Part shown: in pieces, positions 11,912 through 23,045 of the stretch
Layout of the letters: the number at the start of each line of letters is the position of its first letter
Numbering within the stretch: the stretch's first letter is position 1
Assembly: GCA_002102555.1 (NCBI GenBank)
Contig: MCFL01000102.1
Location: 1 to 64,000, forward strand
DNA: 64,000 nt
Origin: Catenaria anguillulae PL171
Taxonomy: Eukaryota; Blastocladiomycota; Blastocladiomycetes; Blastocladiales; Catenariaceae
Direction: 5' to 3'
The notes under the pieces: model-generated
The model's input: the letters and a program-made list of their open reading frames with translations, nothing else
Database searches by the model: none
What the model was told of the DNA's origin: nothing
Translations under genes and position numbers: made by a program

Positions 11912-13275
11912 CTACTCTCGAGCTGCGGCATGCGTCGTCGGCCCAGGCAGCACCAACTCCTCATCCTCAGGATTCCCATGCACCTGCACTCTTGTACTGT
12001 ATCGATCCCCACCAGGCAATGCCAGCTCCGAATCCCCTGGCCCAGCAGCGACCTCAATTTGCACGCCTCCGGGACCGCTCGATAATGTTGCTTGATCTGC
12101 TGGCGATTGAGCCTGAACTGATGACGACGGATGCGGTTGCGCCGGTTGTGCCAGTGACGGTTGCGGTGGATACGGCAAATTGCTCCATAGTTGCGAATGG
12201 AGAGTGCTGCCGTTCAACGACAAGACCTGCGGCGCTGGCATGCGCACATCCGGCTGAGAATCAAAAGGAGGAGCATGTGCCTGAGGCATTGGCATTTGCG
12301 CGGGCGACTGAGGTGGATATGCCTGGGGATTCGATGAGGCGAGAGGTTGGAGTGGGACTTCAATGACCGTCTTGGTTTGGCCAGAGGTCGTTGCATGCTC
12401 TGCCAGTTGCTCGATGGGCGATTCGGAGGACTTCGATGGGCGAGGTGCAGGAGAAGCAGCGGGGCCGTCGGTCGGTTTTGGTGTGGGCAACACTACCAAG
12501 GCTTGACCGGGGATCGAGTCTTGGACGGTTGGTAGACGAGGTTTGGAGCGGGCCGAGCGGCGTGCAAGACTACATACTATGTTGCAAGAAATTACGCCAA
12601 TCCCCAAGCAAATGATGGCGAGAATCGGCCACCCATGAGGTAAGCTGCTGTCCGTTGACGAGTCGTTGAATCGAGCCCTTGATTCAGTGGGCATGGTCGA
12701 TGCTCTCGTAGTTGTCGATGCGGATGGCGGCCGAAGTGGAATCGAATCGTCAGGGGTTTCGGCTGCTGACCGTGCCGTCAGATCGCGCCACATTGGTTCA
12801 CCACTTGGCCACGTCGGGCCAGTACCATTACGCACGCACGTCAAGGCTACATACCCAGAGCACACGAGCCCTGGTGCACACGGCTGTTCGTTGTAACCCG
12901 GATCCCATCTGCACGCTTGCCCAGCCTCGAGGCGCGGGGCGCACTTGCGAAAGTCGGCCGGACAGTACGTTCGTTTGTCAAAGCGCTGACAACCCTCTGC
13001 AATCGAGCGCCGGCAACTATCTGGCATGCACCTACCATTGTCGCAGTATTGTTCCCCTAGAGAAGACAAGGGAAAGGGCCAACAGGGTCAGTGTGGGCAA
13101 TGAACGAAACCGATTTGTGCTGGGCGATGGGAAGGCACGCACAGGTGAAACCAATGAACATGGTTGGGCATTCTTCATCTTTTGAGCATGGGCCTTGGGC
13201 GGTAGCGATTGAAATGAAGGCAACGGCGATGAATATAGCCACGCAGGAGCGTAGCGGCGAGTGGGTGTATCGCAT
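11912..13275 (-). CDS. Secreted-ectodomain cysteine-rich type I membrane protein (subfamily 1)
   Basis: Two exons, 13275-13152 and 13056-11912, give 422 residues with no frame break. The intron (13057-13151) interrupts after the first cysteine pair in phase 1, as in its relatives. A signal peptide (about 27 residues ending ATAQ) precedes a 12-cysteine domain with GPCSKDEEC, QYCDNGRC, RTYCPADF and QPCAPGLVC. The spacing recalls Dickkopf/colipase-like cysteine folds, but that is inference. A Ser/Thr-rich stalk leads to one membrane segment (WPILAIICLGIGVI) and a Pro/Gln-rich cytoplasmic tail. The tail has a juxtamembrane motif (GQTKTVIEVPLQPL) and a terminal pair of ELxLP modules (AAGPGDSELALPGG; GNPEDEELVLPGP). 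Predicted to sit at the cell surface. Ligand and partner are unknown. Confidence 0.8.
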
Positions 13276-13991
13276 CAGGAAAGTGGAACGATTGTCCAGA
13301 TCAGGGGTTACGTTTGCTGTGAATTGATATGTCTGCTTTTGCATGGAGAGCCGGCGTTGATCCGAAGAGCGGCGTGGGAGGTCGCCGTATATGAGGGCAA
13401 CCTCCACTTTAATCAAGTCCAAATCATTCACCGTGGTCCGCGGATCAGAAACATTGTAAACCAAGGACGCCAGGCATTGTTTTCTTTTTGGGCGTTCTGA
13501 GACATCGCCGGGTGGCGCGGTGCGTTTCAACGCACGGAAAGACACGCGCAGTCATCCTCCGCAACACGACCGCGGTCTTCTGTCTAGGTAAATATCATAC
13601 CTCGATATGTTGGCGCCGACGCTGTCGCCGACAGCGGCAATGATGGCCGGCCGGCAACAAGTGGGCGATGCCAGGAAACAAGAGATCGATTCGGCGGGCT
13701 CAGCATTACATGTCGTTGAGGAAGCAGCTCAAGGTCTCGATCATTGTGGGGTTGTATTGTGGTGACTACCATGAGACTCTAGGCCAATGTCGCAATGTCG
13801 CAATGTCGCATGAGCTGGCAAAGAATTGAATGCTTTGAAGCGATCGTGAGACAAGTAGGTGGCAGTCATGCTTGTCTCGTTGGAGGCCTGCCCTGATCGA
13901 GTCCGTCGTGCCTTGGCAAAGCAACATGAACGGGCAGGGATGTAGCCGTGAATACCTATCTATCTACACCAACAAAAGAATCCCAAGGCCT
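13276..13991. other. Intergenic between two array members
   Basis: Upstream region of the 11912-13275 gene and downstream region of the 13992-15456 gene. It contains a short direct repeat of AATGTCGC near 13785-13810 and a TATAT near 13386. No coding frame is supported. Confidence 0.4.
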
Positions 13992-15456
13992 CTACTTGTT
14001 AGCCACACCTCCCACATGCCCCGGCCCTGGCAACACCAACTCGTCATCCTCGGGATTCCCATGGACTTGACCTGTGGCACCTTGTTGAAAGCCACCAGGT
14101 AACGCCAACTCTGCGTCAGAATGCCGCCGGCTGGGCAACGCCAGTTCCGCGTCGCAAGGCCCAGATGCAACCTCAACCCGCACGCCCCAAGGATCACTTG
14201 TCGAGTTGGCTACTGAGTCCGCTTGCACTTGCACCTGCGGTGCTGGCGGATACGGCGAGCTGCTCGACAGTTGCGAGTGGAGCGTGCTGCCATTCAATGA
14301 CATGCGCTGCGGTGTCGGCATCTGCATTCTCCCATTCGGCTGCGCTTCGAATGGAGGAACGTGCGGCTGCGGCTGCGGCATCAGCATTTGCGTGGGAGAT
14401 TGCGGCGGGTATGCGTATGGATTTGACGACGTGAGAGGCTGGAGTGGGACCTCGACGACCGTGTTTGTCTGGCCAATGGTGACATACTCGACATGGTGCT
14501 CAATGGGAGATCCATATGGTTGCGAAGAAACCGGTGTTGGCGGCGATGGAGCAGGCGAAGGTATCGGAGGTGCGGACGTGTGAGTTGGTTTGGGAGGCGG
14601 AGCCACAGTCTGACCCGGGAACGGCCCTTGCGGTCGAGCGGTTGGTGGACGAGGTTTGTATCGGCGCACACGGCCACAAAGCACAGCAGACGCGACACCA
14701 ATGAGCAGACAGATGCCAGCGAGAATCGGCCAAGAGAGTGGGAAGCTGCTGGCCGTTGACGAGTCGTCACTTCTTGTGTTTGAAACCGAGGTCGCAGAGC
14801 CGGTTGGCGGTGCAGCCGTTGATGATACTCTTGACGTCGATGTGATTATGGATGTGGTGGCAGATGCTGTTGCCCGAGTCGATGCAGTCGGTGGCCGAGG
14901 TGGAATCGAATCGTCTGGCTTTTCAGCCGCTGATTTCGCTGCTTGATTCGGGAACTGTGGGACGCCCTGAATCACAGGGCCAGGACCGTTCCGCACGCAA
15001 GTCATAGTTACGAATCCAGAGCACACCAGGCCAGGGGCACAAGGTTGTTCCTCGGAGAAGTCGGGATTCCACCTGCACGCTTGTCCAGCGAGAAGACGTG
15101 GGGCGCATTTTGAATTACCTGCGGCGGCCGGACAGTACATGCGTTTGTCAAAGCGCTGACCGCCGCCGACCCTTGACCCAGGACATGAAGTTGGCATGCA
15201 CCTGCCGCTATCGCAGTATTGTTGAACTATTCGAATTCAATAACTCGAAAAGATTTCAGCTTACGTTCATCAATCGAGAATCGGAGGGTGGACAGAGCGG
15301 TGTTGTCACAAACGAACCAAAGAAATCACTGGGACAATCTTCGTCATTTGAGCATGGGCCTTGGGCTTTGGCGGTCGCAATGAAGGCAGCTGCGAGGACA
15401 ATCACGGCAAGGATGCATCTGAGCCGCGGATGGCCAGACGAGCGAGTGAACGGCAT
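13992..15456 (-). CDS. Secreted-ectodomain cysteine-rich type I membrane protein (subfamily 1)
   Basis: Two exons, 15456-15318 and 15226-13992, give 457 residues in one consistent frame. The intron is 91 bp, phase 1, at the same place as in the neighbour at 11912-13275. A signal peptide ends ATAKAQ. The cysteine domain starts GPCSNDEDCPSDFFG and includes RFDKRMYCPA, CAPRLLAGQAC, QPCAPGLVCSG and MTCVRNG. A long Ser/Thr/Ala stalk, a membrane segment (WPILAGICLLIGVASAVL) and basic residues follow. The Pro-rich tail holds the juxtamembrane motif (GQTNTVVEVPLQPL) and the tail modules, here with an extra copy: CDAELALP, SDAELALPGG, then GNPEDDELVLPGPG. It is the closest paralogue of the 11912-13275 gene and most likely arose by tandem duplication. 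Confidence 0.82.
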
Positions 15457-16312
15457 ATGTATGTAGGTGTTTGAAGACTTGGACGATCGTAACGAAGCTG
15501 ACAGGGGCAAGGTGAGTTCCGAACTTGCCTTGTGGCCTTGGGAGAGCTCGAGCCGGGGCATGCTGCTCTACCTATGCATGTACTTGTGAATGTAAAGAAC
15601 CTCCACAACTCGATTCATGAAAGCTTTGTCCAAATCATTCTCGACGCAAGTGTGGCGGAACAGAACGAACAAAGAATGTTTGTGGTTAGTTCTGTGAGAC
15701 ATTACGAAGGCTTGGTGTTACAGATCTTCACTAAACTGCCAACTGGCTGGTACGCACGGAAGAATCAAGATCAGAATGCGGCAAGGCAGAGGCAGACACT
15801 GTTTACCTAAGAAGAAATACATCGTCGTTCAGTCGTGCAATCGATCCCACACCGTGAAAGACACTGGAATTGGCGAAATGAAAAATTGAGCTCTGTTATG
15901 ACTCTGAATCACGAGACAATTTCCTCATATGCCTATTGGTGACCGACAGCAGATGCTGGCAGGGAATTCAGGGTGGACGAGCAAGGATTCAACTCCGGCA
16001 TATTGGTTGCCGCAGACAAGTGTTCTTTTTCGTCACTATCGTTCTCGAACGCAGGTGTGGCATGATTGCGAACAACGGGCCAGGTTCGAGACACCTCTAG
16101 AGACATCTCTCTGGGTGGTGAAGCGTTCACATGTCTATACCTGCGCACACAAGGCAGGGTCGTGTGAAAACTCAAAAGGCAAGTGCAAGTGCATGTATTG
16201 GGTAATGCGTTGAGGATCATCGTGAGTGACTGAGAGAGTCGAAAGTGGTTCGTGCAAAGGATTCGTGGAAATGGGAGTTCAAGTTGAGAGCACAGTGTCA
16301 CGGACACTATCA
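15457..16312. other. Intergenic, no gene seen
   Basis: Between the start of the upstream cysteine-rich gene and the 3' end of the carboxypeptidase gene. No motif-bearing open frame, RNA gene or repeat was recognised. Confidence 0.35.
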
Positions 16313-17994
16313 TCAGGCTCGAAGTGGATTTGCAATCGCATTGCGAACGTAAAGCAGAAAAGCGCCAAAGATCTCCTCGCCCGTGGGAATGATTTGCGAC
16401 GCCGGCAACATGAACCCAAACTGACCATTTTCCGTCTCTGGGTTGGGCCGCAATTCAATTGCGACGCTGTACGGGCGAACGTTGGCAGTACCGGTACTGC
16501 CGTCTACCGTGGTTTGAGCGTAAAAAAAGTCGTTGGCGGTGCCGCTCGTTGGATACTGTCGAACATGTCTCTGATGAGCGAGTGATCTTGAGTAACGTGA
16601 GACAAACACTGCTGGCAAAGCGAACGAACCAGGTCGACACTCTTGATGGCCAAAAAGTCCTGACCATGCACTCTGTTGACGGCCTGCGCCATCCTCTCTG
16701 TGATTTGCTTGTACTGCTCCTCGTGCGGGGTTGGGTCTGGCGTATCTCCCCATGGCCGCATGATCATTTCCGAGAATGCATGCAAATCCAAGGCGGCAAT
16801 CATCCTTGGCATTTCCTTGGAAACGTAATCAATCACGGCCTTGACTTCGGGCTCGGACGCTGGCCGTGGGCCACGATATGTTTCGTCGCTCGGGTTGAGC
16901 GATGCACCACCATTGGGGCTCGCCCAGCGGTGTGGAAAGTTGCCTGTGCATGAGATCCGAGTAAGCAACAGAAAAGTGCACCGTGGTCAAACAGATGCAA
17001 GGGACATGTGTACGGTTCAAGTCAACGCCAAATGTGTCGAGAAGCCCATGTCGCCTTCTGTTCTTGCGCCAGAGCCGATTGGTCGTGTGCGAATACATGT
17101 ACCCATCCGGGTTGAGAACCGGAATGAAATGAATATCGACTTGTCCGAGCAACTGCTGAACGAGCGGACTCGTCCGCGATTGCTCGAGCAGCTGGTGCAA
17201 AAGATACAGCGCCGTGGTCCCCGAAGCCCATTCACGGCCATGCATGAGTGCTTGGACGAGAGCTTGTGGCTTTGTGTTGTTTGCTGTACCGAGAGGCGTC
17301 CCAATCCTGACCGAGGCAATGTCTCGCCCTTCCACTGACTGCCCGCCAATCGAAGGCACAAACTCGCATATGTTTGGGAACTCGGCACACTTGGCTTGCA
17401 GGTACTCGACGATTTGCGGGTATGTTCGATAGTCGGCAAAGAAGGACAAGTCGGTCGCAATGGGCGGATCAGGCGCGGCCATCATTCCAGGACGAGGGCG
17501 GCGCGACGGCGGCGGTGTACGCTGCACAGCATCCTTGGCGAGCAATGCAGACACGCTTGGCACCAGGATCCGAAAGTTGAGCTGTCCGCCATTGGCCACA
17601 CGCAGGTGGTCGATTTCGCGGGTCCCTGGACCCACGCGAATGTCGATGGAATACCGGCCACGAGCCCAGACGTCAAGTCCACGGGTACTGACGGTTTGGA
17701 GCAAGGACTTGGTTGGGTTGACGATGCGAATCACGCGATGACCTGCATATCAATTCCCATCGTTGTAGTATCCGGCAATTAGATCAAGTTTCAAAAAAGA
17801 AATGATGCTCGAGTCGTGGTCGTACCGGCAAAACTCGTGGCGACGGTACCAAGGCGGCGAACGAGGTCTCCAGGGAGAGAGTAGACGTAGCCAGTAAGCC
17901 CGCGAAGGAGGGAATGCGACGGATGTGGAACAAGCCCAACGAGCACGAGCAGCACTGCAGCGATGTGAATTGCGAAAAGCGCGAATCGAACCAT
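16313..17994 (-). CDS. Secreted M14 zinc carboxypeptidase with propeptide
   Basis: Four exons: 17994-17826, 17742-17014, 16943-16630, 16570-16313, giving 489 residues without frame breaks. A signal peptide (MVRFALFAIHIAAVLLVLVG) and an activation propeptide precede the catalytic domain (from about residue 135). Metallocarboxypeptidase A hallmarks are all present: HGREWASG (zinc His and Glu), NPDGYMYSH, the exon-junction LNRNFPHRW, LDLHAFSE with the third zinc His, and YSVAIELRP with the catalytic Glu. FGFMLPASQIIPTGEEI is the usual C-terminal block. The enzyme removes C-terminal residues from peptides outside the cell or in the vacuole, after removal of the propeptide. A TATA box lies 95 bp upstream. 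I chose the start at MVRF because it opens the signal peptide; the frame extends farther upstream. Confidence 0.92.
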
Positions 17995-18088
17995 GACTTT
18001 GGGATCAGGAGGGACGGATGGCAAGGACAGCAAGGGTTCGGGCGAGGCAAGGCGCATTATGCTGACGACGGCGGGGTTACGAGTGCTC

Positions 18089-18094
18089 TTTATA
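18089..18094 (-). promoter_or_regulatory. TATA box of the carboxypeptidase gene
   Basis: TATAAA on the minus strand, 95 bp before the start codon at 17994. The spacing agrees with TATA boxes of several other genes in this window. Confidence 0.55.
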
Positions 18095-18744
18095 TCCTTC
18101 AAGTTGATGGGTCCTGCCCAGCTTCAGTATCGAGCCGGCAGGTGTTTGATCCCGCAGTGTGTTGAGGAAGTCGTTGAGGAAACAGCAATGTGCATCATCG
18201 GAGTAGCAGATACAATGACGGCCCTTTGGTTTCTTGGCTCGTCGAATGCGGGATGGCCTCTGTTGCTCTTTGCCTTGTCCCCTCATGTTCAATGTTGAGG
18301 CTATTAAGGCTCGATCCCTGGCCTGTCATTTCGTGCGGAGAGGCAGTGCTCAGAGCAAGTGATCGGGTGTGTTTTCGCAAGTTCGAGAACACAGGCTCGG
18401 TGAGACATCGGCGATCGACAAAAATGTCATGAGCCCTTGGCTCCGCTTATGTACATATGTACATGGGCGACCACCGGCATGACAAGAGTGATAACAGTGC
18501 GGGGGCCGGACGAGAGCGAAAAGTCGCGTCACAATGTCACCGCTGTCGGTAAATACAGAACTGAAGTGGGTGTGGTCAAAGTGGTCGGGGCTGGACTGAG
18601 GTCGCAAAGCGCTCACGATGGCATCGGCAAAAGCAGATTCCATGTAAGGGTACCGACAAATACAGAGAATAACGGGAACCACGTGGTCTATTCCACAACC
18701 GAAAACAAACCGAGGAAACACAGAAAGGAATGCCCAACCGGCAT
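18095..18744. other. Intergenic, no gene seen
   Basis: Upstream of the carboxypeptidase and downstream of PEX19. No supported gene; open frames are short and lack family motifs. Confidence 0.35.
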
Positions 18745-19741
18745 TTACATGACATTACAGTCCGGTTGCTCGCCTTTTTCACCCTCCTCGCCCTCCGGCA
18801 CCAACTCGCGCATCAACTCTGCAGGCGGCTGTCCCAACTCCTGAATCTCGGTCATGAGCTGAATCACCTTCTTGCTTTGATCAGCATCCTCGCCACTGCC
18901 CTCATTCTCCTCGTAAATGGTAATAACCTGCTTCATGAGCGTCAACTGCTTGGTGTACCGGTCATACTCGTCGGCGGGCAACTTGTCCTTGTTTTCGGCC
19001 AGATACGCCGGATACCGATCGGTCAAGTCGCGCAGCGGCTCGTGCAAAATGTCCTTTGCCATGAGCGACTCCATCATGCCCTCGAGCACAGAGTCAAACT
19101 CGGGCGATTCTGTGAGCGATTCCATTTGACGCATCATTTCCGCCATGAGCGAGTCCATGTCTTCGGCGCCCGCGCCGGCCGTCGACGAGGCCGTGGCATC
19201 GGATTCTTCGAGTTTCGACATGGTTTGGCGAATACGGTCTTGGAACGAGCCCGCGGTGGGCTGGCTGGCGGCCCCGCTAGAAGATGAGGCAGCGGCCCCC
19301 GGTGATGCGGAGGCGGTGGGTGCGTTGGGGAGTGGCGTGCCCGAGAACGCCTTGACCATCTCCTCCATAGCCGCGCGCATGGCTGGGTCCTCGTCGTTGC
19401 CCAAATTGGACATGAGTTGTTCCATGCCTGCGCTGAGTTCGCGGGCAAATGCGTCCTCGTCGAGATCGTCCTCCTCCTCCTGCGCGCCGGCAGAGGCGGC
19501 GTCCCCTGTGGTTTTGGCGGTCGTCGTGGTGGCGGTGGCAGACTTGGCCGACGGCACAGAGGCCGGCGCTGGCTTGGTCATGCCGGCGAGAACATCTATG
19601 ACCGAAGCAGTCGCAGCGACGTTAGCGTTTGTTGTGAGGAGAAGGTGAGGTGTTGCGGCACTTACCATTGAGGAGATCGTCATCAATGTCGTCTTCGACC
19701 GTGGCCACGGGGGCAGGGCGGGCAGAGGGCTCGGTAGTCAT
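18745..19741 (-). CDS. PEX19: Peroxisomal biogenesis factor 19 (import receptor for membrane proteins)
   Basis: Two exons, 19741-19666 and 19595-18745, around a 70-bp intron (GTAAGT...CATAG) give 308 residues. The protein chaperones peroxisomal membrane proteins in the cytosol and docks on Pex3. Seen in sequence: the acidic N-terminal Pex3-binding region (EDDIDDDLLNDVLAGM), the central helical region (FARELSAGMEQLMSNL), the cargo-binding C-terminal domain (SVLEGMMESLMAKDILHEPL; YPAYLAENKDKL), and a C-terminal CNVM tetrapeptide, which is a CaaX farnesylation box. Length and domain order match the family. No frame break. It is a housekeeping gene standing inside the cysteine-rich gene cluster with no evident functional link to it. 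Confidence 0.95.
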
Positions 19742-20017
19742 GGCAGTATGTACTAGTTGAGTCGCAAGATGTATAGGATACGTGGCACAAGCTTCAATCC
19801 ATAGGTGTTGACGAGTATTTGAGCTCGAAAGAGAGCAGGCCGGGCGGAGGCCTTCTAAACAGGACCCATTTGATTTGCAAGTGGCGGCGGTTGTCGACCA
19901 GTGATGTCATCCCTTGCTGGACGCGTTCGTTCCGAACCCGAGCCCATGTTGACCGTGAGTCGACTGAAGGCTCTGTGCGGAAAAAAAGGGCAGTGTATTG
20001 AAGCAAACGAGTGGTCA

Positions 20018-21222
20018 TCATCTCCTCCCCATAGCATCCATTGGAATTCCCTCCACATGCTCCTTGGACGTAATCCATCCTTGCGGGTCGGCACTGGCAG
20101 CCCCGACTCCAATGTCGATGGCGGACGAGTGTGGGTACGAGATGATCGAAGATTTGTGAGCAGGATGGGCAACAAAGACTCCTCCATGATTTGCCGGCGC
20201 AGACAAAACAACCACTTGCTTTCCTGGATCGTACCGCTGTCCGCCACCCATCACCTCTACTGCTGGCACGGCTGCTGAGGGGAACGCAACTGGGACATTT
20301 GGCGGCTTTGGCGTCAGGGAATGCTGGGTCGCTGCCGGTTGCTCGACATTTGGATCGCCGCTGCTGCCTTCCGGCTTTTGCTGCTTTGCTTCCATCATGG
20401 CCCGCCGCCGGTGCCAAATCAATATAATACACCCGGCTCCAAACACGCTAAACAGGGCGATTCCCACGCCCGTCATGAGGGCATTTTGCTCGTTGTCCAC
20501 TGTTCCGACCGATGAACGACTTGTTGGTGGTTGCGTACTATTCCGTCCTTGCCTTGGCAACTCGGATCGCGGCACACCGCCACCATTACCAATGGTCCCG
20601 TTCATGAACCCCGATCCGGTCCCCTTGACACACACGCGATTGAGCACATGGCAAATGTTGCCCGGCCCACACACTTCGTTGTTGAGCTGAGTACGCGGGA
20701 CCGGTTGCGAACGATCGATATCAGGAGGAGCATCGAGCTCGGCGTCTGGTGCAAACAGTTGGAACCCACTTCGAACCTCGAGTTGCGGATTGCAGAATGA
20801 GCCGAGCGCAACGGTCGGTTCGCATCGGCCGCCCGGCTGGTCCACAGATGTACAGTACGATGCCAGGTTGAATTGCCAGCACGGCGTCAAGGCAGGGTTG
20901 AGGGCAGCACACGATTGGAGAATGCAGACCCGTCGCGATGAGTCGCAAGAGGAGCCAGCTGTGGTGGGCGAGTGCATACATGGTTCGGGAAACACAATTG
21001 TGAGACACTCAATGGCAAGAATTGGATGGAACGATAGTGTAAATGGGACGCACGTGGGCAGTTGGAAGTTGTCGTGCATGGCAATTGGACGGTGGATTGT
21101 GGTGTGGCGGCAACACATCTGCTGCTCGTGAAGGCGGTTGCAATGGCAATCGCAATGAGACGGGCAATGCGGGACTCGGGAAACAAAGATCGCGAAGATG
21201 GACAAACTGTCTCGGTTGCCAT
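20018..21222 (-). CDS. Cysteine-rich type I membrane protein (subfamily 2)
   Basis: Two exons, 21222-21054 and 20958-20018, give 369 residues. The intron is 95 bp, phase 1, and splits the first cysteine group, as in the other family members. A signal peptide is followed by CTTTSNCPPGSSCDS across the splice junction. The subfamily-2 core comes next (NLASYCTSVDQPGGRCEP, FCNPQLEV) and then EVCGPGNICHV. A Ser/Thr stalk leads to the membrane segment (GVGIALFSVFGAGCIILIW) and a basic stop (HRRR). The cytoplasmic tail is about 150 residues and lacks the ELxLP modules of subfamily 1, so the two subfamilies may signal differently. The core matches the genes at 37956, 40221 and 42379. No frame break seen. 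Confidence 0.75.
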
Positions 21223-21435
21223 TTTGCTGTCACGGTTGGTTGGTACGAGTGAAATGCGTGTAAGGTTGAGGAAACATGTGGAAGAGAGTGTCTGAAAGGA
21301 TTGAGCTGAGATTGTTTGGTCCATGTGGTAGTAACCGGGATACCTCTGCCTGGGCGCGGGCCACTATGAAAGTGATTCTATCCATCATTCAGTGATTCAT
21401 GGCGCATTCACTTCTTGCCAGCCCAATCAGCATTG

Positions 21436-21438
21436 AAT
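21436..21438. repeat. Target site duplication, left (AAT)
   Basis: AAT directly precedes the left inverted repeat of the transposon and is repeated exactly at 31547-31549. A 3-bp duplication is typical of the CACTA superfamily. Confidence 0.8.
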
Positions 21439-21462
21439 CACCCCTAACTGTTCACCAGTCGC
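21439..21462 (+). repeat. Left terminal inverted repeat
   Basis: Begins CACCCCTAACTGTTCAC. The complement of 31524-31546 begins CACCCCAACTGTTCAC. These are the transposase cleavage ends. Confidence 0.85.
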
Positions 21463-21600
21463 GTGCGACTCGCGTCGCGACGACATGCCAGCGAGTTGTC
21501 GATCTTGTTGCCCACGCGAGTCACATACGAGTTGTTTGCCCACGACTTGCCAGCAAGTCTGTTGCTCGACACGCCTGCAAGTCTTGCTTGCTGGGTCCGT
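21463..21600. repeat. Left subterminal repeat cluster
   Basis: Dense array of short degenerate words (GCGACTCGC, GCCAGCGAGTTG, CGACTTGCCAGCAAGTC) in both orientations. Similar words fill 31300-31523 at the other end. In CACTA elements such clusters bind the transposase; that role is inferred here. Confidence 0.7.
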
Positions 21601-21852
21601 CTTTGGAGAGGTAACTAATGGACAATCGAGGGTCATTCAGCAACAGCACAGTATAACTTATGTATTACTCATCTTCTGTGTCACTACTAGTATCCATCAA
21701 GTCTACAACCTCCCTCTCGCTCCCGCTGCTGATAGTCCACGACTCTGTCGATGAGGCGTTAGGTTTCTACATGCAAAGGAATACCGCTGTCAATAAAGAC
21801 ACGTGGAGCCAATGAGAAAGGAACTGTTGGAACCGCCATCAGGAACATACCC

Positions 21853-22932
21853 TCATGTCGTGAATAATGTTGGTGGCAGGCAACTCATTTCCCAGTCGGC
21901 AGCTCGGGGAAAGGTCAATTGCACGCTTCTGCAATCACAATTTGATGAGAAACAGCGGAAAAATGTGTGGAAAACTACTTGAGGAAGTACCATCACGATA
22001 TCCAGAAACAACTTGCGACGCACATCGTCACCAACCTCCTCACAGAAGACCTTCGAGTACTTGGAAAGTGGAAGATCATATTCATTGTATCGTTGATGGA
22101 TGGCCATATGGCGCTCAACGAAAAACAATGAAAAAATGAGACAATCCACCGAATAGAACGCTTGCCGCGTATCAGTGACATGTCGCCATTCCAAGGGTGG
22201 GTCCAAACCAAGTGTGGCGAGCGAGGAGGTTACCTTGTCTTGGAAGATCGGAGGCAGCCGACCAAGCGAGTCGTAGGACACGATTTCGCCATATCGCCAA
22301 TCAACACACACTGTCGAGTAATGTGCGCTGACACCCTCATGGTGAATGATAAAGTAGGCCACTTGATGAGCTTTAAGCTCCTCTTGCCACACGAGCTGTG
22401 CACGGGCCAAAAGATCGGAGTCGCTTGCCCACTGCGTGTTGAGGAACTGCTTTGATGCATCTGCATCGAAAATGCGTGGCGCGGTGGGGCCGAACGACGG
22501 GTGGCCAAGAAGGACGTTGCGTGGCGCGAAATGCACCAATGCGAGGTAAAGGCGAACGAGGAGTCCGTCCAACATGCGGCCGTCCACCATGTCGAAAAGC
22601 AGATCAGATATCGAGGGATGGAACTTGGCCACTCGCAAGGCCGCGACAAAACTCGACTCGGTCAGCAGCTCGTCAGTCGCGCGGTCGGCGAGCGGGCGTT
22701 TCATGTTTCGCTCCTTCAAGCGAAGGTACATGAGTTTGTGAAGCTGCTGGAGCGAGTCAAAAAAATCGGTTGGCGACACGGTATTAATACGTGGTTGCAT
22801 GGTTGGTTGTATTGTAATCGAGGGTGGAAATGGAGCTTGAGGGGGGTAAGGAGAACGGAACAGTGGCCCTCTCGCGCCTGGCTCCATCGCCGAATCACAA
22901 AGTGAAACATGCGAGATCGGATCCACAGCCAT
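21853..22932 (-). CDS. Transposon-borne Ulp1-like (C48 family) cysteine protease
   Basis: Single open frame of 359 residues. The C-terminal half fits the Ulp1/SENP peptidase fold. The putative catalytic His is about residue 204 in SAHYSTVCVDW, Asp about 221 in IVSYDSLG, the oxyanion Gln about 257 in TDTRQ and the nucleophile Cys about 264 in YSVDCLIF. In the host such enzymes process or remove SUMO-like modifiers. Transposon copies are known from several CACTA and KDZ-type elements, where their role is unsettled. It is transcribed divergently from the transposase, with only about 110 bp between the start codons, so they probably share a promoter. The N-terminal 60 residues are Pro-rich and less certain. 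The last 40 codons may follow an unrecognised splice. Confidence 0.8.
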   Translation of the reverse strand: MAVDPISHVSLCDSAMEPGARGPLFRSPYPPQAPFPPSITIQPTMQPRINTVSPTDFFDSLQQLHKLMYLRLKERNMKRPLADRATDELLTESSFVAALRVAKFHPSISDLLFDMVDGRMLDGLLVRLYLALVHFAPRNVLLGHPSFGPTAPRIFDADASKQFLNTQWASDSDLLARAQLVWQEELKAHQVAYFIIHHEGVSAHYSTVCVDWRYGEIVSYDSLGRLPPIFQDKVTSSLATLGLDPPLEWRHVTDTRQAFYSVDCLIFSLFFVERHMAIHQRYNEYDLPLSKYSKVFCEEVGDDVRRKLFLDIVMVLPQVVFHTFFRCFSSNCDCRSVQLTFPRAADWEMSCLPPTLFTT

Positions 22933-23045
22933 CCATCAGCTTCGACTCGGTTCGTCCTGTTTCAATTTCGATGACAACCGAGCACGAGTAATGAAATTCC
23001 TCGCTCCCAGTCAGCCTGCGCCGGTCCTGCAATGTATCGATTTTG

